DNA from: Rathayibacter sp. VKM Ac-2804
GTDB taxonomy: Bacteria > Actinomycetota > Actinomycetes > Actinomycetales > Microbacteriaceae
DNA length: 64,000 nt
Assembly (NCBI RefSeq): GCF_009866655.1
Contig: NZ_CP047420.1
Location: 2,914,001-2,978,000 of the forward strand
Direction of reading: 5' to 3'
Positions within the stretch are counted from its first letter, which is position 1; the number at the start of each line of letters is the position of its first letter. The position numbers and the translations under genes were made by a program. Of this stretch, positions 8,229-16,562 are shown in pieces. The notes under the pieces are model-generated. The model was not told the origin of the DNA and did no database searches. It saw nothing but the letters and a program-made list of their open reading frames with translations.

Positions 8229-9424
8229 GCGGCGGCCTCCTCGGTGCTGTCGGTGCTGGTGCCGGTGCCGGTGCGCACGTCGTCGATGCGCCTGCCCGCG
8301 GGACGATCCGAGGGGACGGCGGCGAGGATCCGCTCGAGCACCCGCGACCAATCGTGCTCGGCGACCGCGTCGGCTCGGGCGGCGGCGCCCATCGCGCGGC
8401 GGCGGGCGGGGTCGGCGGCGAGGTCCGCGACGGCCGCGGCGAGCGCCTCCGGCCGCCCCGGCTCGACGACGAAGCTGGTGACCCCGTGCCGGAGGATCGC
8501 GGGGATCTGCCCGACTGCGGTGGCGATCACGGGCAGACCGGCGGCCAGGTACTCGTAGACCTTGAGCGGCGAGAAGTAGTCCTGGCCCTCGCGGGCCGGG
8601 TAGGGCGCGACGCCGACGTCGAGGCGGGCGAGCTGCGCGGGCATGTCCGCGGGGGCGACGGCGCCGGTGAACTCGACGTCGAGGCCGAGGCGACCGGCCT
8701 GCTCGCGCAGGGCCGGTCCCTCCGGGCCGGCGCCGATCACCAGGAGGCGGACGCGCTCGGGGTCGAGCAGCGCGACGGCGTCGAGCAGGCCGCCGACGCC
8801 GTGCCACGGCTTGAGGGTGCCGACGAAGCCGACGACGAGCGGGCCGCCGGAGCGCGCGGGGCCGGGCTGGATGCGGCGGGTGTTCACGCCGTTGGGCGCG
8901 ACCAGCGGTGCGGCGGCGCCGTGCTCGGCGGCCCAGCGGGCGACGGGCTCGGAGACGCAGGCGACGACCGCGGCCGAGGACAGCACCGCCCGGGTCGCCT
9001 GCTCCGCCCGCGCCTCGTCGACGAGGACGCGGTGCTCGCGCTGCTCGTCGATCAGCGGCGCGTTCACCTCGAGCACCGCGGGGACGCCCAGGGCACGCGA
9101 GACCAGGGCGGAGGCGCGGCTGAAGAGGGAGTAGCGCTCGTGCACGAGGTCGCAGCCGTCGAGCACGACCGCCTCGGCGAGGTGGGCGGCGGCCTCCTCC
9201 ACGGCACGCTCGCGCGCGGCCGGGTCCTGCACGCGGGTGCGGTGCTCCAGCACCTCGACGTCCTGCAGGTCGGCGGGGACGCTGTCGCCGGCCCGGGCGC
9301 AGTAGACGCGGACCTCGTCGCCGCGCGCGCGGTAGGCCCGGAGGATCTCCTGGGCGTGGACCGAGGAGCCCTTGCTGCCGAAGACCGGCACGCCGGGGTC
9401 GGCGCAGACGAACGCGACGCGCAT
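8225..9424 (-). CDS. Glycosyltransferase, GT4-like (GT-B fold)
   Basis: A 399-residue GT-B protein. The N-terminal Rossmann half starts MRVAFVCADPGVPVFGSKG, with the glycine-rich loop for acceptor binding. The C-terminal half has VVGFVGTLKPWHGV (about 200) and the donor-binding EYLAAGLPVIATAVGQIP region (about 295-312), where an ExxxxxxE-type motif is replaced by SPLKVYEYLA. It fits retaining GT4 enzymes using nucleotide sugars. Start and stop overlap the neighbours (4 nt downstream, 1 nt upstream). The C-terminal 25 residues are Thr/Ser/Glu rich and probably disordered. Donor and acceptor are unknown. Confidence 0.85.
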   Translation of the reverse strand: MRVAFVCADPGVPVFGSKGSSVHAQEILRAYRARGDEVRVYCARAGDSVPADLQDVEVLEHRTRVQDPAARERAVEEAAAHLAEAVVLDGCDLVHERYSLFSRASALVSRALGVPAVLEVNAPLIDEQREHRVLVDEARAEQATRAVLSSAAVVACVSEPVARWAAEHGAAAPLVAPNGVNTRRIQPGPARSGGPLVVGFVGTLKPWHGVGGLLDAVALLDPERVRLLVIGAGPEGPALREQAGRLGLDVEFTGAVAPADMPAQLARLDVGVAPYPAREGQDYFSPLKVYEYLAAGLPVIATAVGQIPAILRHGVTSFVVEPGRPEALAAAVADLAADPARRRAMGAAARADAVAEHDWSRVLERILAAVPSDRPAGRRIDDVRTGTGTSTDSTEEAAA

Positions 9425-10656
9425 CAGGCCGCCTCCGCCGCAGGCTGGGCGGGCGCGGGCGCCGCGAGGGTCAGCGCGGCGAGCGTGCGCGCCTGCCCTC
9501 GGGAGTCGAACTCGCGCTCCACCAGCGCGCGGGCGCGGGCGGCGATCCCGGCGGTGTCGAAGTCGGGATCCACCACCCGTTGCAGCGCGCGGGCGAGGTC
9601 GTCCGCGCGGCCCGGACGGCAGAGGACTCCGGTGTCGCCGTCGCGGATCACCTCGGGGATCCCGGTGACCGCGGTCGAGATGCAGGGCACCCCGGTCGCC
9701 ATCGCCTCCAGCAGCACGGTCGGCAGACCGTCGGCGTTGCCGTCGGCGCCGACCACGCAGGGAGCGACGAAGACGTCGGCGCGGCGCAGCAGCTCCGCGA
9801 CCTCGTTCTGCGGCACCGGGCCGAGTAGCCGGACGCTCCCGTCGAGGCCGGCGGCGCGGATCCGCTCGGCGAGCGCGTCGTGCAGCTCGCCTCCGCCCGC
9901 GATCTCGACCTGGACGGCGGTCCCGCCGAGGGCGAGCATCGCGACGGCGTCGACGAGCACCGAGAAGCCCTTCTTCTCGACCAGCCGGCCGACCGCGGCG
10001 ACCCGGAGCACGCCGGTCCGCTCGGGCCGCGGCGAGAAGGCGAAGCGCTCGAGCTCGAGCCCGTTGTAGACCCGGTGCACCCGGGCGCTCGCGGCCGGGA
10101 AGCGCGCGGCCAGGTGCAGCACGTTGTAGTCGCTGACCGTGACGGCGAACCGGGCGCCGGCGAGCTTGCGCTCCAGGTCCGCGGCGTCGACGGACTCGTG
10201 GAAGAGGTCCTTGGCGTGCGCCGTGAAGGAGTAGGGCACTCCGGTGAGCAGCGAGGCGAGCCGGGTGACCGTGGTGGCGCTCGAGGCGAAGTGCGCGTGC
10301 AGGTGCGTCACGCCCTCGCGCTGGACGGCGGCGGCGAGCTGCACGGCCTGCGCCGCGTCCTCCGGGCTCGCGCGCAGCAGCTCCGGCAGCAGCCGGCCGA
10401 CGGCGGCCAGCAGCTCGGGCGACTGCTCGGCGGCCCGCAGGCCCTGCCAGAGCGCGGACGCCTTGACCGGCTTGTCGAGGTAGCGCACCGGAGCGCTCAC
10501 CCGGGCGAGCTCGGGGTGGAAGCGCGGGTCGTCGGGCGCGCGCAGCGAGAAGATCACCAGGTCCTCCCCCGCGGCCTCTCGGGCCAGGATCTCGGAGACG
10601 ACGAAGGTCTCGGAGAAGCGCGGGTAGACCTTGAGGACGTAGGCGGTGCGGGGCAT
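9424..10656 (-). CDS. Glycosyltransferase, GT4-like with colanic-acid-type signature
   Basis: A 410-residue protein if translated from ATG 10656 (MPRTAYVLKVYPRFSETFV), which has GGAGGA 6-11 nt upstream. A GTG at 10731 would add a Pro/Ala-rich 25-residue leader and overlap the upstream gene; I prefer 10656. YPRFSETF with HLHAHFAS and SFTAHAKDLFHE are characteristic of GT4 enzymes such as WcaL-like transferases. The C-terminal donor site contains LPTVLLEAMATGVPCISTAV. It is the second of three glycosyltransferases in this operon, so it probably adds one sugar of a short glycan. Confidence 0.85.
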   Translation of the reverse strand: MPRTAYVLKVYPRFSETFVVSEILAREAAGEDLVIFSLRAPDDPRFHPELARVSAPVRYLDKPVKASALWQGLRAAEQSPELLAAVGRLLPELLRASPEDAAQAVQLAAAVQREGVTHLHAHFASSATTVTRLASLLTGVPYSFTAHAKDLFHESVDAADLERKLAGARFAVTVSDYNVLHLAARFPAASARVHRVYNGLELERFAFSPRPERTGVLRVAAVGRLVEKKGFSVLVDAVAMLALGGTAVQVEIAGGGELHDALAERIRAAGLDGSVRLLGPVPQNEVAELLRRADVFVAPCVVGADGNADGLPTVLLEAMATGVPCISTAVTGIPEVIRDGDTGVLCRPGRADDLARALQRVVDPDFDTAGIAARARALVEREFDSRGQARTLAALTLAAPAPAQPAAEAA

Positions 10657-10720
10657 CGGGGCTCCTCCGGGGGCGGTGGCAGACGGGACAGGGGCGGCGG
10701 GCGGGGTGGGGGCCGGAGCG

Positions 10721-11905
10721 TCAGACGGCACGGTCCGCCTCCTCGGCCGCGGTGCCGCGGGCGGCGGTGACGAGACGGGCGGCGAGCGGACCGACGGCGG
10801 CGAGACCGTCGAGGTCGATCCCCGTGCGCTTCACCTCGGTGCCGACCCTCGCCGCGAACCAGGCGCCGAGCCGCTCGGCGCTGACCTCGGCGGGCGCGAG
10901 GACCTCGACGGCGCCGCGGGCCTCGAGCGCCTCCGCCCGCAACCGCTGCTCCTGGCGGCGGTGCGAGCGCGGCACGATCAGGGCCGGCACCGTGGTGCTC
11001 ATCACCTCGCAGACGGTGTTGTAGCCGCCCATGCTCACCACGGCGGAGGCCCGGCGCAGCAGCGCGAGCGCGTCCCGGACCGAGCGGACCACCGTGGTCG
11101 CGGGGCCGGCGGCGGCGCGGATCGCCCGCCGGTGCTCGGCCGGCATCTGCGGTCCGGTGACGACGACGTGTCGGTAGCCGACCGGCACCTCCGCCGCGAC
11201 CGCCGCCTCGGCGATCGCCCGGCCGTCCGAGCCGCCGCCGACGGTGGTGAGGACGAAGGGCTCCTCGACCACGGAGTGACCGGCGCCGAGCCGGCCGTTC
11301 GCGAGGAAGCCGGTGTGCGCGACGAGGTCGTGCAGCCCACGCGGGATCTCGCCGGTGGCCGCCGGGTCGTGCACGGTCGGGTCGCCGTAGACCCAGACGG
11401 CGTCGTACAGCTCGCGGACGGCACCGGCCCCGCCGATCGCCTTCCACTCGGCCGAGGTCGCGGAGCGGCGGTCGAGCACGTCGCGCAGTCCGAGCACGAC
11501 GACCGCGGCGGGATTCGCAGAGCGGACGGCGCGCAGCGCGGGCTCGAGCTCGCCGTGCACGCCGAACGCGTGCCGGTCGACGATCACCAGGTCGGGGGCG
11601 AAGGCGGCGAGACCGGCGCGGACGACGTCGCCGCGCAGGCTCGTCAGGGTGCGCAGCTCGACGTCGAGGTGGCGCGAGCGGTAGCCCTGCTCGCCGGTGG
11701 TGACGCCGGGGAGCGCGAGCCAGTCCCAGCCGTCGGGCGCGGCGAACGCGGTGGCGGAGGACTGACCCGTCACCAGCAGGCCGGTCACCTCCTCACCGAG
11801 CAGCTCGGGCAGCGCGCTGTTCAGGGCGTGCGCGAGAGCGACGTTGCGCCGCACGTGGCCGAGCCCCACCGAGTCGTGCGAGTACAGGGCGATGCGGATG
11901 ACCAT
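10721..11905 (-). CDS. Glycosyltransferase, MurG/GT28-like
   Basis: A 394-residue GT-B protein. MVIRIALYSHDSVGLGHVRRN at the start is the N-terminal loop of GT28/GT1-like transferases. The C-terminal half has VLTTVGGGSDGRAI (about 220) and SMGGYNTVCEVMSTTVPALIVP (about 315-335), the donor-binding GGxxT region of MurG-type enzymes. ATG 11905 is chosen because GAGGGGAA lies about 6 nt upstream; a longer open frame upstream has no domain. It is the first gene of the minus-strand glycoconjugate operon; its promoter should lie in 11906-12116, shared with the divergent DUF1684 gene. Confidence 0.85.
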   Translation of the reverse strand: MVIRIALYSHDSVGLGHVRRNVALAHALNSALPELLGEEVTGLLVTGQSSATAFAAPDGWDWLALPGVTTGEQGYRSRHLDVELRTLTSLRGDVVRAGLAAFAPDLVIVDRHAFGVHGELEPALRAVRSANPAAVVVLGLRDVLDRRSATSAEWKAIGGAGAVRELYDAVWVYGDPTVHDPAATGEIPRGLHDLVAHTGFLANGRLGAGHSVVEEPFVLTTVGGGSDGRAIAEAAVAAEVPVGYRHVVVTGPQMPAEHRRAIRAAAGPATTVVRSVRDALALLRRASAVVSMGGYNTVCEVMSTTVPALIVPRSHRRQEQRLRAEALEARGAVEVLAPAEVSAERLGAWFAARVGTEVKRTGIDLDGLAAVGPLAARLVTAARGTAAEEADRAV

Positions 11906-12007
11906 GTCGTTCCCCTCGAAGGCGATGAGCGCGGCCCGGTGGCCGCGGCGGATCCTCGACCCGTGCTCACAGCCTCCCGACGGGGCGTAAGCCGGGTGTG
12001 AGACGAA

Positions 12008-12025
12008 GATGAGAGCCGTCTCATC
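12008..12025. promoter_or_regulatory. Inverted repeat in a divergent promoter region
   Basis: GATGAGA, a 4-nt spacer GCCG and TCTCATC form a perfect 7-bp inverted repeat midway between the divergent starts at 11905 and 12117. It could be an operator for the glycosyltransferase operon or the DUF1684 gene, or a small hairpin in the leader. No regulator can be named. Confidence 0.35.
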
Positions 12026-12116
12026 TGCGGCCGTCGATCCCCTCGGGTCCCTCGTCCCCCTCGGCTCCCTCAACTCGCTCGGGAAGAGAAGCGGCCGCCC
12101 TCGCGTTGCACGCTGC

Positions 12117-12899
12117 ATGCCTTCGACGAGCAGCACTGTCACCGCCCCCTCCCGCGCCTCGATCGACACCACCGAGTCGGCTCGCGCCGGCTGGGAGTCG
12201 TGGCTCGCGCGCCGCGCCGAGCGGGTCACCGGCCCGCGCGGCGACCTGGCCCTGGTCGAGACCCGCTGGCTCGAGCCGGGCGAGAGCGTCGACGACGAGG
12301 CCGCCCTGGCCGGCTACGGGCCGACCGCGACCCTCACGCGCATGCGCCGTGCGAGCCTGGACACCGGTGAGGAGGAGTACGGCTACCGCGTCTGGGACGC
12401 GGCCTCCGAGGGCATCCGCTCGTTCGACGCGATCGAGACCTTCCCCTTCGACGCCGCCTGGGTGCTCGAGGCCTGGTTCGAGCCGGTCGACGACGCGCGC
12501 ACCATCCCGTTCGAGCACCTGCGCGACAACGGGGCGACGCGCGACCTCGTCGTGCCCGGCGACATCACCTTCTCGCTCGTCGACGACGGGCGGGCGCACG
12601 AGTACACGGTCGCCGCGTTCGACGACGGCGGCACGCTGCTCGTCCCGTTCGGCGACCCGACCAACCGCAGCGACGACCCGGAGCTGAAGAGCTATCCGGT
12701 CGGTCGGTTCCTCGTGGTGCAGCGCCTGGGCGGAGCAGCGGACGCCGGTACGCCCGGCCCGGTGCTGCTGGACTTCAACCGCGCCTACATCCCGCCGTGC
12801 GGGTTCTCGCCGCACTACAACTGCCCGCTGCCGCCCGCGCAGAACCGCCTCGGCGTCGCGGTGACCGCCGGCGAGCGCCGGGTGCTGCGCGCGGCGTAG
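12117..12899 (+). CDS. DUF1684 domain protein
   Basis: A 260-residue cytoplasmic protein. The C-terminal motif IPPCGFSPHYNCPLPPAQNR is the family's hallmark, with two cysteines flanking a His, and LLDFNRAYIPP precedes it. DUF1684 proteins are widespread in actinobacteria and have no settled function. ATG 12117 (MPSTSSTV) is chosen; the open frame extends to 12009, but the added residues are low complexity. It is divergent from the glycosyltransferase operon and convergent with the alpha/beta hydrolase, so it is monocistronic. Confidence 0.8.
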   Translation: MPSTSSTVTAPSRASIDTTESARAGWESWLARRAERVTGPRGDLALVETRWLEPGESVDDEAALAGYGPTATLTRMRRASLDTGEEEYGYRVWDAASEGIRSFDAIETFPFDAAWVLEAWFEPVDDARTIPFEHLRDNGATRDLVVPGDITFSLVDDGRAHEYTVAAFDDGGTLLVPFGDPTNRSDDPELKSYPVGRFLVVQRLGGAADAGTPGPVLLDFNRAYIPPCGFSPHYNCPLPPAQNRLGVAVTAGERRVLRAA

Positions 12900-12911
12900 A
12901 TCGCCGAAGGG

Positions 12912-13733
12912 TCAGCTCGGCGCGAGCAGGCGGTCGAGGGCCTCGGGAAGGTGCCGCAGCACCGAGACGTGGCCGTCGGCCGGGTGCTCGCGCAGCTCGG
13001 CGCTCGGGAGCAGCGCCCGGAGCCGTCGCGCGTGCTGCGGGGGGATCACCCGGTCCCGGCCGCCCTGGACGAGCACGACCGGGCAGCGGATCGCCGCGAG
13101 GTCCACTCCCCACGGCGCGGCGAGGGCGACATCGTCGTCGATCAGGCCGCCGTCGCCCCACTGCTCCGAGCGCGCGACGTCCTCGCCGAGGGCCGCCCAC
13201 TCCCCCTCGAGGGCCGCGTAGTCGGCAGCCACGAACGACTCGGGGTCGAACTCGTCGGTCTCGGCGAAGCGGGCGCGCGCCTCGCGGCCGTCGCGGGCCG
13301 CGGCGAGACCGCCCGGAGCGGCCATGCCGTCGAACCAGGCGGGGTCGCCGTCGTACGGCGCGGGTGAGGCGAGGACGGCGACCCCGTCGACCCGGTCGGG
13401 GAGCAGTGCGGCGCAGGCCAGGGCGTGCGGTCCGCCGCCCGAGGCACCCGCGGTGAGGATCCGGTCGAGGCCCAGCGCGTCGAGCACGGCGCGGACGTCC
13501 TCCGCCGCGGAGGCGACGTCGCGGCCGGGCCGCGCGCTCGAGCCGCCGTAGCCGGGGCGGCCGTAGGAGACGAGCCGGAGTCCGCGGGCGCGGGCGGCCT
13601 CGAGCACCGGCGCGAGCAGGGCGCCGGTCTGCGGGGAGCCGTGCTGCCAGAGCACCGGCCGTCCCTCGTCGCCGCTGTCGTGGGCGACGAGCAGCCGCCC
13701 CTCGGCGGTCGCGACCTCGGTGGTCTGCACCAC
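12912..13733 (-). CDS. Alpha/beta-fold hydrolase
   Basis: A 273-residue hydrolase starting at GTG 13733, with AGGAG 7 nt upstream. The oxyanion region is LWQHGSPQTG (HG, about 30), the nucleophile elbow is TAGASGGGPHAL (GxSxG, about 95-102), and the C-terminal catalytic His is in ADGHVSVLRH. The acid is probably the Asp of VLVQGGRDRVIP. This is a complete triad of an esterase/epoxide-hydrolase-like enzyme; the substrate cannot be deduced. It ends 13 nt from the convergent DUF1684 gene. Confidence 0.85.
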   Translation of the reverse strand: MVQTTEVATAEGRLLVAHDSGDEGRPVLWQHGSPQTGALLAPVLEAARARGLRLVSYGRPGYGGSSARPGRDVASAAEDVRAVLDALGLDRILTAGASGGGPHALACAALLPDRVDGVAVLASPAPYDGDPAWFDGMAAPGGLAAARDGREARARFAETDEFDPESFVAADYAALEGEWAALGEDVARSEQWGDGGLIDDDVALAAPWGVDLAAIRCPVVLVQGGRDRVIPPQHARRLRALLPSAELREHPADGHVSVLRHLPEALDRLLAPS

Positions 13734-13787
13734 GTCCTGCTCCTCTCCCCCGCGGACCGCGGTCCGCGGATCGTCGTTCCGGACCGC

Positions 13788-14906
13788 TCAGCCGCCGGTC
13801 AGCGCCGTGCGTCGCGCCACGAGCTCGTCGAGAAGGACGCGCTCGTCGAGGGCGGCCCCTCGTCCGCCGCGGCCGGCGAGCTGCTGCTGGCGCACGTGCG
13901 CGAGCCGGGTCGCGGAGCGGAGGAAGCCGCGCATCGCCCGCGGCCGGTCGCCGCCCGCCACCCGTGCCCAGCGCAGCGCGGTGCGGCGGCCCTCGGCGGT
14001 GCCGATCATCCGCACCTCGGTCGGCGAGAGCCAGCCGGCCGCCGCGTAGTCGCCGAGGCGCTCGAGGGTGACCCGCCGCTCCTGCCTGCGCAGCAGCACG
14101 ACGACCACCACGGCGACCACGAACAGCGGCACCTGCACCACGCCGTAGAAGCCGAACCAGTCGGACACCAGGAAGGACGAGCCGTTCCAGAGGGCGTGCA
14201 GGAACGCGGCGAGCGCGAGGCCGAGGAGGGCGACCGGCAGCCGCGCGGCCGGCGGTCGGTTCATCGCGAAGCCCAGCGCCGCGCCGAAGCAGGCGGTGAA
14301 GAGCACGTGCGCGAACGGCGAGAGCACCCCGCGGAGGAAGAAGGTGACGGCGAGCGAGCCGAGCCCGCCCTCCACCAGCGCGCTGCCGAAGTAGAGGATG
14401 TTCTCGACGAAGGCGAAGCCGGAGGCGACGACCGCCGCGTAGACGATGCCGTCGACCGGTCCGTCGAAGCTGCGGCGCCAGATCAGCAGGATCAGCAGGA
14501 CGCCGAGGCCCTTCGCCGACTCCTCGACGATCGGCGCCTGGATCACGGCGCCGACGAAGTCCGACTCGCTCGGCTGCGCCCCGGTGGCGTAGACCGCGAT
14601 CTGCACACCGAGATCGACCAGGAGCGCGATCGCGACGGAGCCGGCCGCTCCCCAGAGGAACGCGAACCAGAGGCCGAGCGGCGCCTCGGGCTCCCAGCGG
14701 TCGACCCAGCGGACACCGGCCAGCACGACGAGCAGCGGCACCAGTGCGACGACCGCGCAGATGCCGGCGGCGGTCGCACCGAGCCCGGAAACGACGTAGG
14801 CGAGGACGAGCAGGAGCAGGACGCCCAGCAGTGCGACGCCGATCGCACCCAGCACCGTCGGGACGATCGAGGGTCGGGCGGGGGCCGGCGGCGGGTAGGC
14901 GCTCAT
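13788..14906 (-). CDS. PrsW-family intramembrane metalloprotease
   Basis: A 372-residue multi-pass membrane protein. It carries the conserved family motifs in order: EESAKGLGV (about 129), FAFVENILYF (about 165), SPFAHVLFTACFG (about 197) and FLHALWN (about 240), which supply the Glu and His residues of the predicted metal site. About eight hydrophobic segments are visible. In Bacillus, PrsW performs site-1 cleavage of an anti-sigma factor; here no anti-sigma gene is adjacent, so the substrate is unknown. The basic cytoplasmic tail of about 100 residues after the last helix is longer than in Bacillus PrsW. Confidence 0.88.
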   Translation of the reverse strand: MSAYPPPAPARPSIVPTVLGAIGVALLGVLLLLVLAYVVSGLGATAAGICAVVALVPLLVVLAGVRWVDRWEPEAPLGLWFAFLWGAAGSVAIALLVDLGVQIAVYATGAQPSESDFVGAVIQAPIVEESAKGLGVLLILLIWRRSFDGPVDGIVYAAVVASGFAFVENILYFGSALVEGGLGSLAVTFFLRGVLSPFAHVLFTACFGAALGFAMNRPPAARLPVALLGLALAAFLHALWNGSSFLVSDWFGFYGVVQVPLFVVAVVVVVLLRRQERRVTLERLGDYAAAGWLSPTEVRMIGTAEGRRTALRWARVAGGDRPRAMRGFLRSATRLAHVRQQQLAGRGGRGAALDERVLLDELVARRTALTGG

Positions 14907-15022
14907 GGGGTCCGAGAGTAGGGCACCGGCGGCCGCGCGGTCCGGCGGTTGACAGGGGGCCCCGGCCGGGCCGTGTCCGATTCCCGCGATCCTCCGGCCC
15001 CGGGGCGTGCCAGTCTCGGAGC

Positions 15023-16501
15023 ATGGTCGAGGATCCGCTGTTCGAGGAGCGCTACCGCGCGGTCGCCTCGCGCGACTCCCGCTTCGACGGCCGCTTCATC
15101 ACCGGCGTGCACTCGACCGGCATCTACTGCCGCCCGAGCTGCCCCGCCGCGACGCCCCGTCCGGCGAACGTGCGCTTCTACCCGACCGCGGCCGCCGCGC
15201 ACGAGGCGGGGCTGCGCGCCTGCAAGCGCTGCCTGCCCGACGCGGTGCCCGGATCGCCGGAGTGGAACCTGCGCGACGACACCGCGGCGCGGGCGATGCG
15301 GCTGATCGGCGACGGCGTGGTCGACCGCGAGGGCGTCGAGGGGCTGGCCGGGCGCCTCGGCTACGGCGCTCGCCAGCTCGGGCGGATCCTGCGGGTCGAG
15401 CTGGGCGCTCCGCCGCTCGCCCTCGCCCGGGCCCAGCGCGCGCAGACCGCCCGGCTGCTGCTCACCGGCACGGAGCTCCCGGTATCCGAGGTGGCGTTCG
15501 CCGCGGGGTTCGCGAGCATCCGGCAGTTCAACGCGACGATCCAGGAGGTGTACGAGCGCAGTCCGAGCGCGCTGCGGGCGTCGGCGCGGGGCGGGCGGTC
15601 CGAGGCGGCCGTGCACGCGGGGGCGACCGTGCTCGCGCTGCGGCTCGCCGTCCGGGCGCCGTTCGATCCGGGGGTGCTCGCCGCGCTCGGGGCCGACGCG
15701 CTGCCGGGACTGGAGGAGGCGGGGCCGGGGCGGTACTCCCGCTCGCTCGCACTTCCCGGCGGCCCGGCGGTCGTGCGGCTCGAGCAGGACGGCGAGGCGA
15801 TCCGCTGCACCGCGATCCTGGTCTCGGTGGCGGATGTCGGCCCCCTGGTCGCCCGGGTGCGCCGGCTGCTCGACCTCGACGCCGACTCCGCGGCGATCGA
15901 CGAGGCGCTGGGTGCGGATCCGGTGCTGGCGCCGCTCGTCGCCGCGACGCCGGGAATCCGCCTGCCCGGCTCCGTCGATCCGGCCGAGACCCTGCTCCGC
16001 CCGCTGATCGGGCGCGGCGCCACGGCGGCCGCCGCGCGTGCGGCGCTGACCCGGCTGGTGGCGGCGCTCGGCGAGCCGCTGCCCGCTGCCCTCGCGACCG
16101 GCGGCGTCACCCGCGCCTTCCCGTCACCCGCGGCGATCGCGGAGAGCGGTGCGGACGTCCTGCCCGGCCCCGCCGGCCGGGTCGGGACTGTGCGCCGGAT
16201 CGCGACCCTCCTCGCGGACGGGACGCTGCGCCTGGATGCGGGCCCGCCCCGCGAGGACCTCGTCGAGCGGCTGCTCGCCGTCGACGGCATCGACCCGGCG
16301 ACGGCCGGCGCCGTCGCGGCGCGGATCACCGGCGACCCGGACGTGCTGCCGGCCGGCGACCGCGCCGTACGCACCGGCGCCGCCGCGCTCGGCCTCCCCT
16401 CGACCCCCCGAGCCCTCGCCGAGACGTCCCGCCCCTGGGCCCCCTGGCGCAGCTACGCCGCCCGGCACCTCGCCGCACACTCACCGCGAGATGCCACTTG
16501 A
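15023..16501 (+). CDS. alkA: Ada-type methyl-sensing activator fused to AlkA-like DNA glycosylase
   Basis: A 492-residue fusion. The N-terminal Ada zinc domain has four cysteines (YCRPSC and ACKRC, about 35-75), the first being the methyl-acceptor. An AraC-type helix-turn-helix follows (about 85-195; LPVSEVAFAAGFASIRQFNA), then an AlkA-like 3-methyladenine glycosylase domain (about 205-490) whose DVLPAGDRAVR segment contains the probable catalytic Asp. The helix-hairpin-helix reads GIDPATAGA rather than the usual GIGxWTA, so activity may be altered. ATG 15023 follows GGAGC. Its TGA stop lies inside a 63-nt palindromic element (16484-16546), so the last residues are encoded by the repeat. Confidence 0.9.
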   Translation: MVEDPLFEERYRAVASRDSRFDGRFITGVHSTGIYCRPSCPAATPRPANVRFYPTAAAAHEAGLRACKRCLPDAVPGSPEWNLRDDTAARAMRLIGDGVVDREGVEGLAGRLGYGARQLGRILRVELGAPPLALARAQRAQTARLLLTGTELPVSEVAFAAGFASIRQFNATIQEVYERSPSALRASARGGRSEAAVHAGATVLALRLAVRAPFDPGVLAALGADALPGLEEAGPGRYSRSLALPGGPAVVRLEQDGEAIRCTAILVSVADVGPLVARVRRLLDLDADSAAIDEALGADPVLAPLVAATPGIRLPGSVDPAETLLRPLIGRGATAAAARAALTRLVAALGEPLPAALATGGVTRAFPSPAAIAESGADVLPGPAGRVGTVRRIATLLADGTLRLDAGPPREDLVERLLAVDGIDPATAGAVAARITGDPDVLPAGDRAVRTGAAALGLPSTPRALAETSRPWAPWRSYAARHLAAHSPRDAT

Positions 16502-16546
16502 GTACGCGACACGCCGCGAGAAGTGAGCACAAGTGGCATCTCGCGG
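16484..16546. repeat. 63-nt palindromic intergenic element, copy A
   Basis: Perfect 17-bp inverted arms (16484-16500 and 16530-16546; CCGCGAGATGCCACTTG and its complement) surround a 29-nt centre. A copy of the same 63-nt length lies inverted at 56766-56828; in matching orientation the first 33 and last 16 bases are identical. It sits between convergent genes, so it could terminate both, and it supplies the stop codon of the Ada-AlkA gene. It has no coding capacity; it resembles REP or miniature palindromic elements. Confidence 0.85.
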
Positions 16547-16562
16547 AGGGAGAGGGGGCGGG

